The translations under genes and the position numbers were made by a program. DNA of 64,000 nucleotides, taken from NCBI RefSeq assembly GCF_002549795.1, contig NZ_CP021435.1, positions 3,782,001 through 3,846,000 on the forward strand, in the 5' to 3' direction. Numbering within the stretch: position 1 is the stretch's first letter; each line of letters begins with the position of its first letter. Positions 56,318 to 64,000 of this stretch are shown piece after piece. The notes under the pieces were generated by a model. The model ran no database searches, was not told the origin of the DNA, and saw only the letters and a program-made list of their open reading frames with translations. Origin of the DNA: Halomonas beimenensis (GTDB taxonomy: Bacteria; Pseudomonadota; Gammaproteobacteria; Pseudomonadales; Halomonadaceae).

Positions 56318-57825
56318 GCCGCGTCACCCGGCCCGTGAAGGGTATCGGCGAGCGGCAACCAGAGGCTCACCGTGGTCCCCCGCCCGGGGACGCTGTCGAT
56401 GGCCAGGCGGGTACCATGACGCTCGGCGATCTCGCTGACGATCGACAGGCCAAGTCCGGAGCCTTCGCCCCGGGCCCGACCGTCGCGAGTGCGATGGAAC
56501 CGCTGGGTGACCAGGGGCAGTTCGTCCGGGGCGATGCCGACACCGTCGTCGCTCACCGCGACCCGCACCCCGTCCCCGGGCTCGGCCCGAGCCCACAGCC
56601 AGACCCGCCCGCCGGGCGTCGTCGCCTTCATCGCGTTGTCGATCAGGTTGGCCAACGCCCGGTCGATCAGTCCCAGGTCCGCCTCGACACGGGGCAGGCC
56701 GGGATCGCACGTCACCTCCAGGGCGATGTTCCGGCGCCTCGCCTGGTCCTGGAACTTGCCGGCGATGTCGTGGGCGAGTTCGGCGAGCGAGAAGGCTTCG
56801 CGCTGCAACGGCCGGTCGTGGGCATCGAGTCGCGACAGGGTCGAGAGCTGGTCGGCCAGCCGTGTCAGCCGCCCGACGTTGTCGAGGATCCCGGTCAATC
56901 GCCGCCGGCGCTCCTCGACCGTCAGGTCCTCGCGCTCGAGCAGATGCTCCACGTTGCCGCGCAGCGACGTCAGGGGCGTGCGGAAGTCGTGGGAGAGATT
57001 GGCCACCAGCTCGCGTCGTTGACGATCGGTCTCGCGCAATGCCAGTAGCTGCGCCTCGATGGTGCCGGCCATGTCGTTGAAGGCCCGCCCCAGCCGTCCC
57101 AGCTCATCGCGACCGGGATCGACGAGGCGCGCCTGGAACTCGCCCCGGGCGAAGCGCTGGACGGCGCCGGTCAGCCGCGAGAAGCGCCGGGTCAGCAGGG
57201 CGAACCAGACCAGGCCGAGCAGTCCGGCGATCAGCACCGCCAGCCCCCCCGCCGCCACCAGGGTGCGGGTGATGGAACTGGTGCGAAGCATGGCGACCAT
57301 CGAGGCCTCGCTGGCCTTGTTCAGGTCGGCATAGAGGTAGCCCGGCCGGCCCTCGGGTCCGTAACGGATCCTCGCCACCGAGAAGACGCCCGGTTCCCCG
57401 CCGCAGGGCGAGGAGGCCAGCACCGGCAGCATCGGCGACTCCCCCAGCAGCGCCTCGATGGCCGCGAGCTCGACCCGGCTGCCGAGGCCACAGGGCGGCC
57501 GCGCATAGTCGGCGATCACCCGGCCCCGGTCGTCGAGCACGTAGAGCGACAGCGAGGGATTGATGGCGACGATATGGCGCGCCATGCGCCGGGCAGCGGG
57601 GCTGTCCGCCCCCGCGTCCAGGGCAGGCGCCATGACCCGGGCCAGGTTGCCGGCCAGTCCCGCTTCCTGCCGTTGCTGGAACTCGCGGCTCAGCTGGTCG
57701 AACTGGCTGGTGGCCAGCCAGGCGACCGCCACCGAGAGCAGCAGCAGCCCGCTCAGGTAGACGAGGGCGATCCGGGCATAGAGGCTGCGCGCCCAGCCGG
57801 CCAGGCGGTTCGACAGGGCGCTCAT
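56308..57825 (-). CDS. Sensor histidine kinase of the Met-rich peptide/YedY-like cluster
   Basis: A 505-residue membrane sensor. Helix 1 (about 15-37), a periplasmic domain of about 170 residues with two Cys (PPCGLG and SSPCGGEPG), helix 2, HAMP (TRRFSRLTGAVQRFARGEF), H-box SHDFRTPLTSLRG, N-box ALANLIDNAMKATTPGG, G-boxes DDGVGIAPDELP and GSGLGLSIV. The start is ATG 57825, overlapping the response-regulator stop by 4 bases. The signal is unknown; the two periplasmic Cys and the neighbours (Met-rich peptide, YedY-like enzyme) hint at oxidant or metal stress, as with HprSR. Confidence 0.9.
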   Translation of the reverse strand: MSALSNRLAGWARSLYARIALVYLSGLLLLSVAVAWLATSQFDQLSREFQQRQEAGLAGNLARVMAPALDAGADSPAARRMARHIVAINPSLSLYVLDDRGRVIADYARPPCGLGSRVELAAIEALLGESPMLPVLASSPCGGEPGVFSVARIRYGPEGRPGYLYADLNKASEASMVAMLRTSSITRTLVAAGGLAVLIAGLLGLVWFALLTRRFSRLTGAVQRFARGEFQARLVDPGRDELGRLGRAFNDMAGTIEAQLLALRETDRQRRELVANLSHDFRTPLTSLRGNVEHLLEREDLTVEERRRRLTGILDNVGRLTRLADQLSTLSRLDAHDRPLQREAFSLAELAHDIAGKFQDQARRRNIALEVTCDPGLPRVEADLGLIDRALANLIDNAMKATTPGGRVWLWARAEPGDGVRVAVSDDGVGIAPDELPLVTQRFHRTRDGRARGEGSGLGLSIVSEIAERHGTRLAIDSVPGRGTTVSLWLPLADTLHGPGDAAQA

Positions 57826-58541
57826 GCCTCCTCCGGGACCACGAAGCGGTAGCCCACGCCCCACACGGTCTGGATGAAGCGCGGCTGGGCCGGATCGTCC
57901 TCGAGCTTGTTGCGCAGGCGGTTGATGTGGGTGTTCACGGTGTGGTCGAAGCCATCGAACTCCTCCCCCCATACCCGATCGAGCAGCTCGCCTCGGCTGA
58001 AGCTGTGACCGGGATGGCGGGCGAACAGCGTCAGCAGGGCGAATTCCTTGCCGGTCAGCTGGATCGGGCGCCCGGCCAGGGTGACCCGGTGCTGATCGAC
58101 ATCGATGATCAGGGGCCCCTGGACGATGGGGGCCGGGGGAGTGAGCTCCTCCCGCGCCGCGCCCTGCAGCCGGCGCAGCAGGGCCTGGACCCGGGCCAGC
58201 AGGATCGGCAGCTGGAAGGGCTTGGTGACATAGTCATCGGCGCCGATCTCGAGCCCGCTCACCACGTCCCGCATCGACGCCTTGGCGGTCACCATCAGCA
58301 CGGGCGTCCGCGCATCGTGCCGGCGCAGCCGGCGACACACCTCCAGGCCGTCGAGGCCCGGGAGCATCAGGTCCAGCATCACCAGATCGTAACGCGCCTC
58401 GGGGGAGGCGGCGTCCAGCGCCGCCAGGGCCGCCTCGCCGTCGGTGACCCAGTCACAGCGATAGCCGGCCTCGCCGAGACGCTCGGCGAGCAGCTTGCCG
58501 ATGTCGGGATTGTCCTCGACGCAGAGAATCCGGTAGGGCAT
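57822..58541 (-). CDS. OmpR-family response regulator
   Basis: A 239-residue regulator with receiver domain (ED at 9-10, phosphoacceptor Asp57 in VMLDLMLPGLDG, Lys in YVTKPF) and a winged-helix domain (LTGKEFALLTLFARHPGHSFSRGELLDRVWG, VNTHINRLRNKLE, VWGVGYRF). Coupled to the kinase by ATGA. It is divergent from the Met-rich peptide gene; an inverted set of TCAC/GTGA repeats lies between (58599-58639). The start is ATG 58541. Confidence 0.93.
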   Translation of the reverse strand: MPYRILCVEDNPDIGKLLAERLGEAGYRCDWVTDGEAALAALDAASPEARYDLVMLDLMLPGLDGLEVCRRLRRHDARTPVLMVTAKASMRDVVSGLEIGADDYVTKPFQLPILLARVQALLRRLQGAAREELTPPAPIVQGPLIIDVDQHRVTLAGRPIQLTGKEFALLTLFARHPGHSFSRGELLDRVWGEEFDGFDHTVNTHINRLRNKLEDDPAQPRFIQTVWGVGYRFVVPEEA

Positions 58542-58598
58542 GGGCTGACCTTGTAGGGCGGTTCGGCATTCCACTCTAGAACCACGAGGCTCCGGATG

Positions 58599-58639
58599 CA
58601 TCACGAAACCGTCACCACGGCCGTGATGATTTCGTGATG
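58599..58639. promoter_or_regulatory. Candidate response-regulator operator
   Basis: CATCACGAAA (58599-58608) and TTTCGTGATG (58630-58639) are exactly inverted, and a second pair, GTCACCACGG with CCGTGATGA, lies between them. This tandem inverted array sits in the gap between the divergent response regulator and Met-rich peptide genes, about 60 bases before the former and 80-120 before the latter. Confidence 0.65.
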
Positions 58640-58720
58640 AATACGCCGGGACGGCCGACTAGCGTGAAAGCTGCCATGTCGGCATTCCGCCGCTGGCTCG
58701 GACAAGCCTGGAGGTATGCG

Positions 58721-59017
58721 ATGTTGATTCGAGAGCGCGCCCGTCCCGCCACGTTCGCCATCCTGCTGCTCGGCGGTGCCCTGCTGCTGCCGGCCGCCGC
58801 CCTGGCCGACCATCACGAGGACGCCATGCAGCAAGGCGACAGCATGATGCAGCAAGGCGACGGCATGGAGCAGGACGCCATGGCCGGTGAAGCGATGACC
58901 GGCGAGGCCATGAAGGGTGAGGCGATGAGCGAGGAGCTGCCCATGAAGCCGGAAGATGACGACGCGATGCCGATGGAAGAAGAAGGGGAGACGATGGAGG
59001 GCGAGGGCGAGATGTGA
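58721..59017 (+). CDS. Met-rich periplasmic peptide (MrpX-like)
   Basis: A 98-residue precursor with a signal peptide cleaved after ALA29, giving a mature acidic peptide of about 69 residues with 13 Met and no Cys. It contains the pentapeptide array AGEAM-TGEAM-KGEAM and MQQGD/MMQQGD repeats. Such peptides (MrpX of Azospira, 'pentapeptide MxKDx' proteins) scavenge hypochlorite by Met oxidation and are reduced again by a YedY/MsrP-type enzyme. Cu(I) binding is another possibility. The start is ATG 58721 after GGAGG; the in-frame extension to 58634 is unlikely. Followed by cytochrome b and the YedY-like gene. Confidence 0.78.
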   Translation: MLIRERARPATFAILLLGGALLLPAAALADHHEDAMQQGDSMMQQGDGMEQDAMAGEAMTGEAMKGEAMSEELPMKPEDDDAMPMEEEGETMEGEGEM

Positions 59018-59104
59018 GGCTCGGCGCCCGCGATCGGCCGCCGGGCCCGTCTCCCGGCCGGCCGCCCCGTTTCCCGCCCCTGGCCGTCCCGGAGAGGCTA
59101 CGAC

Positions 59105-59959
59105 ATGTCCGCCATGCACCATCCCACCCGCGACCGCTCGAAGACGGTGATCCGCCGACACTCGCTGTTCACGCGGCTCTGGCACTGGCTTACCGTCCTC
59201 TGCCTGGTCATCCTGCTGATGAGCGGGTTGCAGATATTCAATGCCCATCCGGCCCTCTACTGGGGCAAGGATTCGCATTTCGACAGCCCCGCCCTGTCGA
59301 TCGGCGCGGAGCGACAGGACGGCGAGTGGCGGGGGATCACGCAACTCGGCGGCTGGCGGTTCGATACCACCGGCCTGCTGGGAGTCTCCGGTCCCGAGGG
59401 GGACCGCGACCGGCGCGCCTTTCCCGCCTGGGCCACCCTGCCCGGTCCGCGCTGGCTGGCCATGGGCCGACAGTGGCACTTCCTGGCCGCCTGGCTCTTC
59501 GTGCCCCTGCTGGTCGCCTACCTGCTCTACCTGGTGATCGGCGGCCGGCTCCGCCGCCGGCTGTTGCCCCGCACCACGGAATGGCGCCACCTCGGCACCC
59601 TCCTCATCGACCATCTGCGCCTGCGCTTCCCCCGGGGCGAGGCGGCCCGCCACTACAATCTCCTGCAGAAGCTGGCCTACCTGACGGTGCTGTTCGTGCT
59701 GGCCCCGCTGGTGGTGCTCACCGGCCTGACCATGTCGCCGACGATGGACGCCGCCTGGCCCTGGCTGCTGGACGTCTTCGGCGGCCGTCAGAGCGCCCGC
59801 ACCCTCCATTTCCTCTGCGCCGTCGCCCTGCTGGCCTTCTTCGTGATCCATGTGTCGATGGTGCTGGCCTCCGGCGTCGTCAACAACCTGCGATCGATGA
59901 TCACGGGGCGCTATGTGCTGCCCCCGGAAGAGGAGTCTCGCCATGACCCGACCTCCTGA
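59105..59959 (+). CDS. Cytochrome b/b6-type membrane subunit
   Basis: A 284-residue inner-membrane di-haem cytochrome b with four helices (family of FdnI/HyaC/CybH type). Histidines in RHSLFTRLWHWLTVL (helix 1), MGRQWHFLAAW (helix 2), LHFLCAVALLAFFVIHVSMV (helix 4) are likely haem ligands. It has a sizeable loop between helices 1 and 2 (about 50-110). It should donate quinol electrons to the YedY-like enzyme, replacing YedZ/MsrQ, which has six helices. Overlaps the next gene by 17 bases. Start has GGAGAGGCTACGAC. Confidence 0.88.
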   Translation: MSAMHHPTRDRSKTVIRRHSLFTRLWHWLTVLCLVILLMSGLQIFNAHPALYWGKDSHFDSPALSIGAERQDGEWRGITQLGGWRFDTTGLLGVSGPEGDRDRRAFPAWATLPGPRWLAMGRQWHFLAAWLFVPLLVAYLLYLVIGGRLRRRLLPRTTEWRHLGTLLIDHLRLRFPRGEAARHYNLLQKLAYLTVLFVLAPLVVLTGLTMSPTMDAAWPWLLDVFGGRQSARTLHFLCAVALLAFFVIHVSMVLASGVVNNLRSMITGRYVLPPEEESRHDPTS

Positions 59960-60713
59960 TGAGCGGCGCCGCCGGTTCCTGGCGGGCTCCCTGCTGGCCA
60001 CCGGCAGCCTGCTGCTGGGCGGCTGCGACCGCCTCTCGCGCAGCGGCACCCTGCAGCCGCTGTTCGACGCCAGCGAGGCCCTGACCCAACGGGCCCACCG
60101 GCTGCTCGCCTCCCGGGAGGCCCTAGCCCGGGAATACACGCCCGCCGACATCGCTCCGACCTTCCGCCCCAACGGCACCACCTTCCCCCGGGAACGGGCC
60201 TACATGCGGCTGGCGGCGGGCCACTTCCGGGCCTGGCGCCTGGAGGTGGACGGCCTGGTCGAGCGCCCCCAGGCCTTCTCGCTGGAGGCGCTCCGGGCCC
60301 TGCCCTCGCGCACCCAGATCACTCGGCACGACTGCGTCGAGGGCTGGAGCTGCATCGGCCAGTGGACCGGCGTGGTGCTGGGGGACCTGCTGGCCCGGGT
60401 GGGGGTGAAGGACGAGGCCCGCTTCGTGGTCTTCCACTGCGCCGACCGCTTCCCCGGCGGGGATCGCTACTACGAGAGCCTGGACATGCGCGAGGCCTAT
60501 CATCCCCAGACCCTGCTGGCCTACGCGCTGAACGGCGCCCCCCTGCCCATCGCCAATGGCGCCCCCCTGCGCCTGCGCGCCGAACGCCAGCTGGGCTACA
60601 AGATGGCCAAGTACCTGATGCGCCTGGAACTGGTGGACAGCTTCGCGCACATCGGCGGCGGCCGAGGCGGCTTCTGGGAGGACCGCGGCTACCGCTGGTG
60701 GGCCGGCATCTGA
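59943..60713 (+). CDS. YedY/MsrP-like molybdopterin-dependent oxidoreductase, Tat lipoprotein
   Basis: A 256-residue periplasmic molybdoenzyme of the sulfite oxidase/MsrP fold. Twin-arginine signal RRRRFLAGS with a lipobox (LLLGGC, Cys28), so probably a Tat-exported lipoprotein. The expected Mo-ligating Cys is Cys131 in HDCVEGWSCIGQW. GDRYYESLDM and NGAPLRLRAERQLGYKMAKY are typical. MsrP reduces periplasmic protein Met sulfoxide; here the Met-rich peptide is an obvious substrate (inference). E. coli MsrP is soluble, so the lipobox is unusual. Overlaps the cytochrome b gene by 17 bases. Confidence 0.85.
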   Translation: MTRPPDERRRRFLAGSLLATGSLLLGGCDRLSRSGTLQPLFDASEALTQRAHRLLASREALAREYTPADIAPTFRPNGTTFPRERAYMRLAAGHFRAWRLEVDGLVERPQAFSLEALRALPSRTQITRHDCVEGWSCIGQWTGVVLGDLLARVGVKDEARFVVFHCADRFPGGDRYYESLDMREAYHPQTLLAYALNGAPLPIANGAPLRLRAERQLGYKMAKYLMRLELVDSFAHIGGGRGGFWEDRGYRWWAGI

Positions 60714-60751
60714 GTGACCAGGATGCCCGGGAAGGGACGTCTCGCCGGAAA

Positions 60752-60765
60752 GTGATCCAGGTCAA
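60752..60765. promoter_or_regulatory. Fnr/Dnr box upstream of cytochrome c-nosR
   Basis: GTGATCCAGGTCAA, one mismatch in each half. The centre is 111 bases before the cytochrome c start. Confidence 0.78.
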
Positions 60766-60869
60766 GCGTCAGGCTCGGGTGGGCTGGCAAGATGAAGGCA
60801 TCCGCCCGGGGCAGCAACGCCGATGCCGGGTTTCTTTCAGCACAAAAAGATGCATTCTGGAGGCTCGTT

Positions 60870-61187
60870 ATGAAGACGCTTGCGATCCTGGCCCTCATCG
60901 GCTGCAGCGCCCTGGCCGTCGATGCCCTTGCCGCCGGAGACTCGGCCGCCGGCGAAACCAAGGCGACCGCCTGCGCCGCCTGCCATGGCACCGACGGCAA
61001 GGGAACGTCGCCCATCTATCCCAACCTCGCCGGCCAGTCCGCCACCTACCTGGAGAGCGCCCTCAAGGCCTACCGGGCCGGGGAGCGCGGCGGCGGCATG
61101 TCCGCCATCATGAGCCCCCAGGCTCAGGCGCTTTCCGACGAGGACATCGCCGACATCGCCGCCTACTACGCCAGCCTGACGCCCTGA
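60870..61187 (+). CDS. Periplasmic class I cytochrome c
   Basis: A 105-residue precursor: signal peptide (about 1-22), haem motif CAACH (about 36), and an axial Met likely in GGGMSAIM, as in cytochrome c553/c554 type proteins. It is probably an electron donor to nitric oxide or nitrous oxide reductase. ATG 60870 follows CTGGAGG. A Dnr box is upstream, nosR begins 90 bases downstream. Confidence 0.9.
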   Translation: MKTLAILALIGCSALAVDALAAGDSAAGETKATACAACHGTDGKGTSPIYPNLAGQSATYLESALKAYRAGERGGGMSAIMSPQAQALSDEDIADIAAYYASLTP

Positions 61188-61277
61188 CCTCCCGGCCGCT
61201 TCGCCGCCCCGGCTCGCCGGTCGGCGAAGCGACCGGCGGCCGTCACGCCCCAGCCCCTCCGTCTCGGGATCCCTCTC

Positions 61278-63419
61278 ATGCCGCTTCCCTGGCCCCGATG
61301 CTCGTTCATGCTCCGCCGGCTGCTGCTGTGCCTGATCGGCGTCTGCCTGACCTTCCCGGCCCTGGCGATGACGGCGAGCGAGGTGCACAGCGGCTTTCCC
61401 GGTGCCGACCGCCTGGCCCCGGCCGCGACCGAGTCCCCGGTCAACGAGGTCTATGCCGGCGACGAGCTGCTCGGCTACGCCTTCGAGACCGTCGACATCG
61501 CGCCCATCCCGGCCTATTCCGGCAAACCGGTCAACCTCCTGGTCGGCATCGATCCCGACGGCCGGCTGACCATGGCCAGGGTCCTCGACCACGCCGAGCC
61601 GATCATGCTGGTGGGGATTCCCGACCGAAAGCTCCAGGACTTCGCCGGTGCCCACGTGCCCCATCATGTCACCGACGCCCTCAAGATCGGTGACAACCTC
61701 GACGCGATTTCCGGGGCAACGGTCACGGTCATCGTCGTCAATGACACCATCATGCGCGCCGCCCGCCGCGTCGCCGCCGACCTGGGCCTCATCGAGGATC
61801 CCTCGGCACAGCCCGCGGCGACCGTCCGGCCCGACGTCTTCCGCGAGGCCGACTGGCAGGCGCTGACCGGGGACGGCACCATCCGCCGCCTGCGGCTGAC
61901 CCACGGCGAGGTCGACGCCGCCTTCGTCGGCACCCCTGCCGAGGACTACCTGCACACGCCCGAGGCCCCGGACAAGACCTTCATCGACCTCTACTACAGC
62001 TACCTGAACGCGCCCACCGCCGGACGCAACCTGCTGGGGGAGCGGGGCTACGATCGGCTGATGGCCGAGCTCGAGGCCGGCGAGCATGCCATCGCCCTGA
62101 TGGCCAGTGGCGACTACTCCTTCAAGGGCTCGGGCTATGTGCGAGGGGGCATCTTCGACCGCATCGAGGTGAGCCAGGACGGCCGGACCATCACCTTCCA
62201 CGACCGGGACCACCAGCGGCTCGGCCGGCTCGCCCTCGACGGCATGCCGCGCATGACCGAGAAGGACATCTTCGTCATCCGCGAGGAGGCCGGGTTCGAC
62301 CCTGGCCGCCCCTGGCAGCTCAACCTGCTGGTCCGTCGCGCCTCGGGACCGCTGGATACGGAGTTCACGCGGTTCAGCGCCGATTACCGGGTGCCCGATG
62401 CCTATGTGGAGCGCCCCGAGCCGGTGGTCGAGCGTCCCGTCTGGGTACGGGTGTGGCACGACAAGGCCTTCCAGATCGGCGTGCTCGGCGCCGGCCTGCT
62501 GGTGCTCACCGGGATCATGCTGTTCCAGGACGTGCTGGTGCGCTATCCGCGAGTCCTGGCCCCGCTCCGCCTCGGCTTCCTCGTCTACACCCTGGTCTTC
62601 ATCGGCTGGTATGGCCTGGCCCAGCTCTCGGTGGTCAACGTCCTGACCTTCACCAACGCCTTGATCACCGACTTCAGCTGGTCGTCGTTTTTGATCGACC
62701 CGATGATGTTCATCCTCTGGTGCTTCGTGGCCGTCAGCCTGCTGCTGTGGGGACGCGGGGTCTACTGCGGCTGGCTGTGTCCCTTCGGCGCCCTGCAGGA
62801 CCTCGTCAACAAGGCCGCCCGCCGGCTGGGGGTGAAGCAGATCCAGATCCCCTTCGGCCTCCACGAGCGGCTCTGGGCCATCAAGTACATCATCCTGCTG
62901 GGACTGTTCGCCCTCTCGCTGCACTCCCTCGGCACCGCCGAACGCTACGCCGAGGTGGAACCCTTCAAGACCGCCATCACCCTGCGCTTCCAGCGCGACT
63001 GGCCCTTCGTGCTCTATGCCCTGGGCCTGGTGGCGGTCTCGGCGTTCAACCACAAGTTCTACTGCCGCTATGTCTGTCCCCTGGGAGCGGGCCTGGCGGT
63101 GCCCGCCCGCCTTCGCCTCTTCGACTGGCTCAAGCGCCATCGCGGCAGCTGTGGCACGCCCTGCCAGATCTGCGCCAACGAGTGCGAGGTGGCGGCCATC
63201 CACCCCGACGGTCGCATCAACGCCAACGAGTGCCACTACTGTCTCGATTGCCAGGTCACCTATCACGACGACCGGCGCTGTCCGCCGATGATCAAGCGCC
63301 GCAAGCGCTACGAGAAGGCGGCACGCCTGGCGGGTGCCCGTCCAGGCGCCGAGACCCACGACTCCGGCCAGGCCGGATCCTCGAAGCTGCAGCCAATCCC
63401 GATTCACCAGGAGGACTGA
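61278..63419 (+). CDS. nosR: Nitrous oxide reductase regulatory/maturation flavoprotein NosR
   Basis: A polytopic membrane iron-sulfur flavoprotein (713 residues) needed for N2O reduction. Signal-like N-terminus, periplasmic FMN-binding domain with SGATVTVI (FMN attached to Thr), several helices, two cytoplasmic CGWLCPFGALQDLV and CRYVCPLGAG motifs (CxxxCP), then CQICANECEVAAIHP and CHYCLDCQVTYHDDRRC as [4Fe-4S] ligands. The start could also be ATG 61308. It is followed 3 bases later by nosZ. Confidence 0.93.
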   Translation: MPLPWPRCSFMLRRLLLCLIGVCLTFPALAMTASEVHSGFPGADRLAPAATESPVNEVYAGDELLGYAFETVDIAPIPAYSGKPVNLLVGIDPDGRLTMARVLDHAEPIMLVGIPDRKLQDFAGAHVPHHVTDALKIGDNLDAISGATVTVIVVNDTIMRAARRVAADLGLIEDPSAQPAATVRPDVFREADWQALTGDGTIRRLRLTHGEVDAAFVGTPAEDYLHTPEAPDKTFIDLYYSYLNAPTAGRNLLGERGYDRLMAELEAGEHAIALMASGDYSFKGSGYVRGGIFDRIEVSQDGRTITFHDRDHQRLGRLALDGMPRMTEKDIFVIREEAGFDPGRPWQLNLLVRRASGPLDTEFTRFSADYRVPDAYVERPEPVVERPVWVRVWHDKAFQIGVLGAGLLVLTGIMLFQDVLVRYPRVLAPLRLGFLVYTLVFIGWYGLAQLSVVNVLTFTNALITDFSWSSFLIDPMMFILWCFVAVSLLLWGRGVYCGWLCPFGALQDLVNKAARRLGVKQIQIPFGLHERLWAIKYIILLGLFALSLHSLGTAERYAEVEPFKTAITLRFQRDWPFVLYALGLVAVSAFNHKFYCRYVCPLGAGLAVPARLRLFDWLKRHRGSCGTPCQICANECEVAAIHPDGRINANECHYCLDCQVTYHDDRRCPPMIKRRKRYEKAARLAGARPGAETHDSGQAGSSKLQPIPIHQED

Positions 63420-63422
63420 ACC

Positions 63423-64000
63423 ATGAGCGAGAAGAAGAAGGACATCGAGAACCTCGGCCGCCGGCACTTCCTGCGCAACAGCGCGGTAACCGGCGTGGCC
63501 GGCGCCGGCCTGGCCGGCGGCTTCGGTGCCGGCGCCTTGATCAACAGCCGCCAGGCGCGTGCCGCCGGCGAGGACGGCATCGAGGTCGCCCCGGGCGAGC
63601 TGGACGAGTACTACGGCTTCTGGAGCGGCGGACACCAGGGCGAGGTCCGGGTGCTGGGGGTGCCGTCCATGCGCGAGCTGATGCGCATCCCGGTGTTCAA
63701 CGTCGACAGCGCCAGCGGCTGGGGCATCACCAACGAATCCAAGCGGGTACTGGGCGAGTCGAGCCGCTTCCTCAATGGCGATGCCCACCACCCGCACGTC
63801 TCCATGACCGACGGCCGCTACGACGGCAAGTACCTGTTCATCAACGACAAGGCCAACACCCGGGTGGCACGGATCCGTCTCGACATCATGAAGACGGACA
63901 AGATCATCACCATCCCCAACGTCCAGGCGATCCACGGCCTGCGCCTGCAGAAGGTACCGCACACCAAGTACGTCTTCGCCAACGCCGAGCTGCCGATCCC
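63423..64000 (+). CDS. nosZ: Nitrous oxide reductase (3' end outside window)
   Basis: Periplasmic copper enzyme reducing N2O to N2; only the first 192 residues are here. Tat signal GRRHFLRNSAVTGVAG, then GWGITNESKRVLGE and the CuZ histidine-containing DAHHPHVSMTDGRYDGKYLFINDKANTRVARI of clade I NosZ. Starts at ATG 63423, 3 bases after the nosR stop, after GGAGG. The frame stays open to the last base. Confidence 0.96.
   Translation, partial: MSEKKKDIENLGRRHFLRNSAVTGVAGAGLAGGFGAGALINSRQARAAGEDGIEVAPGELDEYYGFWSGGHQGEVRVLGVPSMRELMRIPVFNVDSASGWGITNESKRVLGESSRFLNGDAHHPHVSMTDGRYDGKYLFINDKANTRVARIRLDIMKTDKIITIPNVQAIHGLRLQKVPHTKYVFANAELPI

Noticed and set aside
60837-63962. 1041-codon minus-strand open frame opposite cytochrome c, nosR and nosZ
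   Set aside because: Antisense shadow without domains or ribosome-binding site; three well-defined genes occupy the other strand.
1-64000. tRNA, rRNA or CRISPR genes
   Set aside because: I read for tRNA-like cloverleaf ends (GGTTCGA-type) and for regular repeats and found none convincing.

Overview
The window is 64 kb of very GC-rich DNA from a denitrifying gammaproteobacterium. Protein style, the split class II ribonucleotide reductase, NarXL, the NarK pair and the Dnr/NsrR controls suggest a Halomonadaceae-like organism (inference; no rRNA or marker gene is present). It is largely a respiratory and nitrosative-stress island: narGHJI with three NarK-type transporters and NarXL, norCB-QD-EF, the start of nos (nosR, partial nosZ), Mo-cofactor genes (moaB, moeA), a Dnr-type Crp/Fnr regulator, and the NO-sensing repressor NsrR with its targets. 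No nitrite reductase (nirS/nirK) lies in the window.

Layout. 1-13 kb is mostly housekeeping: a truncated sensor kinase, a diheme DUF1111 protein, a TPP riboswitch driving thiM-thiE, a DMT exporter, a DD-carboxypeptidase with SPOR domain, a very large HD-GYP protein, a TauE exporter and HglS. 13-32 kb is nitrate respiration: on the minus strand, reading leftward, an MFS transporter, narG-H-J-I-PPIase, then (after a long palindrome) moaB-moeA-dnr-DGC; on the plus strand narX-narL, narK2-like, narK1-like. NarL-type heptamers sit upstream of narG, both narK genes and (weakly) narX. 32-43 kb is NO metabolism: a small membrane protein, norE, norF, norD, norQ, norB, norC, a CMD protein, SirB2, nnrS, a single-domain globin and hmp. 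43-52 kb has MarR/Yip1/DUF488 genes and two convergent anaerobic operons, ubiU-ubiV-nrdG and ubiT-nrdJa-nrdJb, then a secreted Gly/Asp-rich protein. 53-54 kb is an intact IS481-family insertion at the 3' end of hemN. 54-61 kb has hemN, nsrR, and a two-component system divergent from a Met-rich periplasmic peptide, a cytochrome b and a YedY/MsrP-like molybdoenzyme. The window ends in cytochrome c, nosR and nosZ.

How it works together. Seven good 14-bp Fnr/Dnr-type boxes (TTGAT-N4-ATCAA family) precede narK1, norC, globin/hmp, ubiU, ubiT, hemN and the cytochrome c-nos operon, tying denitrification to O2-independent haem, ubiquinone and deoxynucleotide synthesis. NsrR-type 11-1-11 palindromes precede norC, nnrS and hmp, and a weaker one lies at nsrR itself, so NO detoxification is probably under NsrR as well as Dnr. 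NarXL probably adds nitrate control of nar and narK.

The features I find most worth following are the Met-rich peptide/YedY-like cluster (resembling oxidant-scavenging MrpX systems but with a two-component regulator and a lipoprotein enzyme), the paired ubi/RNR operons, inverted repeats that split the nor operon, and an IS481 element whose transposase stop codon comes from its CTAG target duplication. All site calls are by eye and were not scored computationally.
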